Positions 36,094 to 39,388 of a stretch of DNA of 39,388 bases are shown in pieces. Every line of letters starts with the position of its first letter. Within the stretch, counting starts at the first letter, position 1. The position numbers and the translations under genes were made by a program. Source of the DNA: Gammaproteobacteria bacterium (GTDB lineage Bacteria > Pseudomonadota > Gammaproteobacteria > JAADHS01); contig JAADHS010000238.1 in assembly GCA_013151745.1 (NCBI GenBank), forward strand, positions 1 through 39,388, read 5' to 3'. The notes below the pieces were generated by a model. It searched no databases. It was not told the DNA's origin and saw only the letters and a list, made by a program, of their open reading frames with translations.

Positions 36094-37574
36094 TTATATG
36101 AAACTTTTTGTTCGGCCGATAACCCGAGCAAGGCGGCCAACTGTTGCCTATCAATATGTTTTTCAAAAACATCAGCCAATCGGTTGATATCTGACTCACG
36201 ACGGACAAAATAATCAATGGTCTCAGGCTGGTTCAATCCAGCCCAGCGCAGCAAGGCATCACAAGCCGTTTTCGATTCAAACAGGCCATGTAGATAAGTA
36301 CCGACAATCTGGCCATCTGCTGAGATCACCCCCTCATCTCTTCCGGCTATTTGTAACAAGGGCCGTGACAATGCAGCGCCTTTTGTCACGCCAACATGAA
36401 TTTCATAACCACTTACCTCCGCATTTTCAAAAAACAAGCGACCTTGTACATTGCAAAGTTGTTTTTCTCTTGTCAGAGTGGTCTTCATCGGCAATAATCC
36501 AAGCCCCGGGCTGGACCCCGACTGACTTTCAATACCTTCCGGATCAGAAATCATTTCTCCCAGCATCTGATAACCGCCGCATAGACCCATCAATTTTCCA
36601 TGATAACGGAGATGACGTTGGATCACTTTTTCCCAGCCCTGCTCACGTAACCAGGCCAGGTCATGACGCACATTTTTGCTGCCCGGCAAAATAATTAAAT
36701 CAGCATCAGGAATCATTTCACCCGCACCAATAAAATGAAGTTGGACTTGATCATGCAGTTTGAGTGGGTCTAGATCAGTGTGATTGCTCAATCGGGGTAA
36801 GCGAGGTACGATTACGCGCAAGCCATCGCTCTGACTTCCTGTATGAGTATTTAAATTAAGGCTGTCTTCCGCCTCTAGGTGTAAATCATGTAGATAAGGT
36901 AAAACACCGATGACGGGTTTATTCACTCTCTGTTGTAACCAGTCGATGCCGGGGTGGAGTAGCGCAGCATCACCCCGAAAACGGTTAATGAGCAAGCCCA
37001 CTACTCGTGTTTGTTCAGATTTTGATAACAGCTCCAGGGTGCCCACGAGATGAGCAAAAACACCACCGCGTTCAATATCAGCGATTAATAGTACGGGGCA
37101 ATTTACGGCTTCAGCAAAACCCATATTAGCGATATCGTTATCACGCAAATTGATCTCTGCCGGGCTGCCCGCGCCTTCAACCAGCAATACGTCGTACTGT
37201 TGTTGCAAACGTTGGTATGATTCAAGCACCGCCGTCATCGCGATGGGTTTGAATGCGTGATAAGAATGTGCATCCATTTCATTTATAGCACGGCCATGAA
37301 TAATAATTTGTGATCCTGAGTCACTATTCGGTTTGAGCAAAACAGGATTCATATCCGTATGGGGTTTTAAACCACAAGCCTGGGCTTGCACCGCCTGAGC
37401 GCGGCCAATTTCGCCTCCATCGACCGTAACGGCACTGTTAAGCGCCATATTTTGTGGTTTGAACGGAGCGACTCTGATTCCCTGGCGATGCAAGAGTCGA
37501 CACAGACCGGTTACCAGTGTGCTCTTGCCCGAATCAGACGTCGCGCCTTGTATCATTAAAGTTTGTGTCTTCAC
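36090..37574 (-). CDS. cobQ: Cobyric acid synthase CobQ (CbiP)
   Basis: 494-residue glutamine-dependent amidotransferase that adds four amides to adenosylcobyrinic acid a,c-diamide. The N-terminal ATP-binding domain begins [20 protein letters not shown], followed by [12 protein letters not shown]. The glutaminase domain has the nucleophile Cys in [12 protein letters not shown] and the His in [10 protein letters not shown]. The start is a GTG at 37574 that overlaps the cobD stop (GTGA); longer readings extend into cobD and are excluded. Confidence 0.95.
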   Translation of the reverse strand: MKTQTLMIQGATSDSGKSTLVTGLCRLLHRQGIRVAPFKPQNMALNSAVTVDGGEIGRAQAVQAQACGLKPHTDMNPVLLKPNSDSGSQIIIHGRAINEMDAHSYHAFKPIAMTAVLESYQRLQQQYDVLLVEGAGSPAEINLRDNDIANMGFAEAVNCPVLLIADIERGGVFAHLVGTLELLSKSEQTRVVGLLINRFRGDAALLHPGIDWLQQRVNKPVIGVLPYLHDLHLEAEDSLNLNTHTGSQSDGLRVIVPRLPRLSNHTDLDPLKLHDQVQLHFIGAGEMIPDADLIILPGSKNVRHDLAWLREQGWEKVIQRHLRYHGKLMGLCGGYQMLGEMISDPEGIESQSGSSPGLGLLPMKTTLTREKQLCNVQGRLFFENAEVSGYEIHVGVTKGAALSRPLLQIAGRDEGVISADGQIVGTYLHGLFESKTACDALLRWAGLNQPETIDYFVRRESDINRLADVFEKHIDRQQLAALLGLSAEQKVSYK

Positions 37575-38584
37575 GCTGATTGTTCCAACACTGGCGAGAG
37601 GCTCAAATCGGCCAATGCCTGTTGTAATCGTTGCCATTCCAACTCAGTGCCAGGCAGTCCAAAACGTAAGCTGGATGGATATGGGTTGTTAAACAGTCGT
37701 GTCAAAATACCTTGTTGCGCTAAATAGGTATGAATCACTTGAGCTTGCGGTGTCACTATAAATTGAAATAATGCGCTGCCGCCATCGGGTGAAAGACCGT
37801 AGTCTGTTAACTGTTGGCTCAAGCGTATTGCGTTCGATTTAAGCTGTTGTCGCATGACCATTTGCCAGTCCTGGTCGCACAATGCCTGGGTCGCAATCCA
37901 GCGTGAAGGGCCGCTGATCGTCCATGGGCCAAGGGCTTCGGCAAGTTTTTTTAAGAAATATTTTTCCGCTAATACAAATCCTACTCGCGCGCCTGCCAAA
38001 CCAAAAAATTTACCCAGTGATCGCAAGACAATCAAGCCTTTTCGATGGGCATAAGGTGCCAGACTGTTATTGGGCGTCGCATCCATAAAGGCTTCGTCCA
38101 CCAACAAACAGCCTCCACGCGCCACAAGTCGTTCATGCCAGTGCAACAGTGTTTCCGGAGAGAAACAAAGACCGGTGGGATTGTTGGGATTGACCACCAC
38201 CACGGTGTTATGGCTATCAATGGCAGACTCTAATTGATATTCGTCGATAAGATCAACCTGATGACCGGCACGACGCCAAGCATGAGCATGTTCATTGTAA
38301 CTGGGCGTCAACACTGCGACTCGGCTTTTTTGGTATACGTTTGGCAATATTTGAATGGCGGCTTGAGAGCCGGCAACAGGAAGTAAATCGGTGACACCAT
38401 AATAAGCACAGGCGGCTTCACGCAAACCATCTTCATTTTCAGGCAAACGCGACCAGCTCGTGATCGGCGCAGTTGCCCCCTGCCAGTTGTCAGGATTGAT
38501 ACCCGTAGACAGATCCAGCCACTCATCAAGTGAAATATTATAACGCGCTGCGGCCATTCGTAATTTGCCGCCATGTTCAAGCAA
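37571..38584 (-). CDS. cobD: Threonine-phosphate decarboxylase CobD
   Basis: PLP enzyme (CobD of Salmonella, CobC of Pseudomonas) that makes aminopropanol phosphate for cobinamide assembly. It is 337 residues long when started at the TTG at 38584 ([17 protein letters not shown]), which has AAGGAGGAG about 7 nt upstream and matches the family N-terminus. An in-frame ATG 43 codons earlier is unlikely. [25 protein letters not shown] and [16 protein letters not shown] (PLP lysine) are typical. It is the first gene of the cluster in this window; no cobalamin riboswitch was seen ahead of it. Confidence 0.95.
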   Translation of the reverse strand: MLEHGGKLRMAAARYNISLDEWLDLSTGINPDNWQGATAPITSWSRLPENEDGLREAACAYYGVTDLLPVAGSQAAIQILPNVYQKSRVAVLTPSYNEHAHAWRRAGHQVDLIDEYQLESAIDSHNTVVVVNPNNPTGLCFSPETLLHWHERLVARGGCLLVDEAFMDATPNNSLAPYAHRKGLIVLRSLGKFFGLAGARVGFVLAEKYFLKKLAEALGPWTISGPSRWIATQALCDQDWQMVMRQQLKSNAIRLSQQLTDYGLSPDGGSALFQFIVTPQAQVIHTYLAQQGILTRLFNNPYPSSLRFGLPGTELEWQRLQQALADLSLSPVLEQSA

Positions 38585-38812
38585 GAAACCCTCCTCCTTC
38601 TTAATTCTATACGCATTGTTAATATTGCAAATACTATGCAGGTTTTCAGCGAGGATAATACCCACTTTGTTATTCAAGGCCGTTTCAATAAGCAAATTAT
38701 CCAGTTTATCCAAGACTTAACGCCGCACCTGGAACCTCGATTTTTTTGCAACAAGCGGCTTGTTTTAACTACATAGGGTATACTTGAGTTTGTTAAATAA
38801 AAGCTCAATATT

Positions 38813-38977
38813 ATGACACAGTTTTCAGTTAACCAACTCAATGTGGCATACACACAGCTCAAACAATGCCCCTATTTGGGTCACTTGGTTAAGCAACATG
38901 GCAAGTGTAAACTTGACCCCTTAGTACGAGATCCCTTTGAAGAGTCTGTAATTTCTCAAAAGCAAGCTTTACATTAA
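38813..38977 (+). pseudogene. Truncated DNA-3-methyladenine glycosylase (HhH-GPD), 5' end only
   Basis: 54 codons from the ATG at 38813. The residues LKQCPYLGHLVKQHGKCKLD followed by PLVRDPFE match the N-terminal region of AlkA/Mag-type glycosylases just before the conserved segment (family form: RDPFExLVRSIIxQQ). After DPFE the frame enters the inverted-repeat element at 38940 and stops at 38977; the catalytic HhH-GPD core is missing. The gene was cut by the element or by a linked deletion. No remainder is found downstream. Confidence 0.6.
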
Positions 38978-39014
38978 AGCGATTTGTTTAGCTTTTGAAG
39001 AATTACAGACTCTT
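38940..39014. repeat. 75-bp element with 24-bp inverted ends that interrupts the glycosylase
   Basis: AAGAGTCTGTAATTTCTCAA followed by AAGC (38940-38963) is the reverse complement of 38991-39014 with two mismatches, around a 27-nt AT-rich loop. The tip (GAGTCTGTAAT) resembles that of family A (GGGnCTGTAAAT), so both may be moved by related transposases; this is an inference. No gene is found between its end and 39080. Confidence 0.6.
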
Positions 39015-39079
39015 AAAGATGTAGCTGCGTAACATCAGTTATATAAATGATTGACAGCTATATATGTAACAATCGCATC

Positions 39080-39230
39080 TAACGAATAAGGCTCTACGGT
39101 CACTAAAGCCGCTCCTGCATTTCTTCGTCATTCGCTAGCGCTCCTAACTACGAAAGGGCTATCGCGGACTAACGGCTCTCGCTCTGCTCTCCATGGCCGT
39201 CAACCTGGGTAACGAAGAGCCTTTTCGTTA
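39080..39230. repeat. 151-bp imperfect palindrome next to a gene end (attC-like?)
   Basis: TAACGAATAAGGCTCT (39080-39095) pairs with AGAGCCTTTTCGTTA (39216-39230), leaving one base unpaired. The stop codon of the partial minus-strand gene lies in the right arm. The arms border GTTATGC on one side and, on the other strand, GTTAGAT, both loosely like the GTTRRRY site of integron attC sites. A single unpaired base in one arm is also an attC feature. No integrase or second site is visible, so a mobile repeat is equally possible. Confidence 0.4.
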
Positions 39231-39388
39231 TGCCATGATGCCTTTTGACTCCAAAAAGTTATCAGGAACATCTGACGTTTTCCATCCTGTTATCGCGAAA
39301 TAATACAGCGGCTCTCCCTCAATTGATAATCTATGTCGATAGCGTTCGATGTAATAAATATCAAGATATTTTGAGAAAATTAATTCCC
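39228..39388 (-). CDS. 3' end of an unidentified gene, running off the window
   Basis: A minus-strand frame stays open from the window edge for about 52 codons (KYLDIYYIERYRHRLSIEGE, then PLYYFAITGWKTSDVPDNFL) to a TAA at 39228-39230. The residue mix looks like a real protein, but no family is recognised and the start is outside the window. Its stop codon falls inside the palindrome described above. Confidence 0.5.
   Translation of the reverse strand, partial: ELIFSKYLDIYYIERYRHRLSIEGEPLYYFAITGWKTSDVPDNFLESKGIMA

Noticed and set aside
38573..38776. Plus-strand ORF of 67 codons (inner ATG at 38636, 46 residues)
   Set aside because: It overlaps the start of cobD, has no Shine-Dalgarno, and shows no recognisable family. 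The composition looks protein-like, so it is noted, but not enough to annotate.
38585..38812. Cobalamin riboswitch ahead of the cob operon
   Set aside because: Expected from the operon type, but no B12-box-like conserved segments could be found in either strand of the leader.
1..39388. CRISPR arrays, tRNA and rRNA genes
   Set aside because: No regularly spaced direct repeats and no tRNA or rRNA signatures (such as GTTCGANNC arms with CCA ends) were noticed on either strand; a covariance scan was not possible here.

Overview
The window looks like chromosomal DNA of a free-living or facultatively host-associated gammaproteobacterium of moderate GC. The evidence is a Vfr-type CRP, the sspA-sspB pair, minCDE, the anaerobic-type fabA-fabB pair, darP (yjgA), an E. 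coli-like SpeD, GluQ and BolA. No rRNA, tRNA, CRISPR array or integrase was seen. The genus cannot be fixed from the sequence alone.

Layout. 1-1167: a complete-looking IS200/IS605 element, then small repeats and a 215-bp element with perfect 34-bp inverted ends. 1168-5931: a SulP anion transporter with STAS and an extra C-terminal domain, then tex. 6031-10951 (minus strand): purE-purK, and a translationally coupled block of tatD (frameshifted at an A8 run), tcdA and a B12-binding radical SAM protein. 10952-12874: an accessory islet with three kinds of repeat, an AT-rich methyltransferase and a group II intron remnant. 12875-15957: an EEP-family hydrolase, dsbA, engB and crp. 16116-18356: osmC-like gene, speD and gluQ. 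18475-21593: a small lipoprotein, bolA and a partner, darP, an Rrf2 regulator without cluster cysteines, and a DUF3465 protein. 21697-29024 (minus): ftsH, minCDE, a DUF2914 protein, fabA-fabB. 29392-32879: a RhlE-type helicase with a long leader, a DUF2231 membrane protein with a His-rich tail, and sspA-sspB. 33160-38584 (minus): a tightly packed late cobalamin operon (cobD-cobQ-cobU-cobT-cobC-cobS) in which cobT carries a frameshifting deletion. 38813-39388: a truncated DNA glycosylase cut at a small inverted-repeat element, a long imperfect palindrome, and the 3' end of an unknown gene.

How it works together. Most genes are housekeeping: purine synthesis, fatty-acid synthesis, division-site placement, polyamine synthesis, tRNA modification, disulfide formation and proteolysis. 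The striking feature is the number of short non-coding inverted-repeat elements in nearly every intergenic gap, in at least two recognisable families, together with several broken genes (tatD, cobT, a glycosylase, a group II intron). This suggests a genome that has been, or still is, under mobile-element pressure. Several genes (minD, fabB, rhlE, cobD, gluQ) appear to start at TTG behind strong Shine-Dalgarno sequences. No clear new defence or biosynthetic system was found. The best candidates for novelty are the repeat families, the SulP fusion domain and a low-confidence attC-like structure at the right edge.
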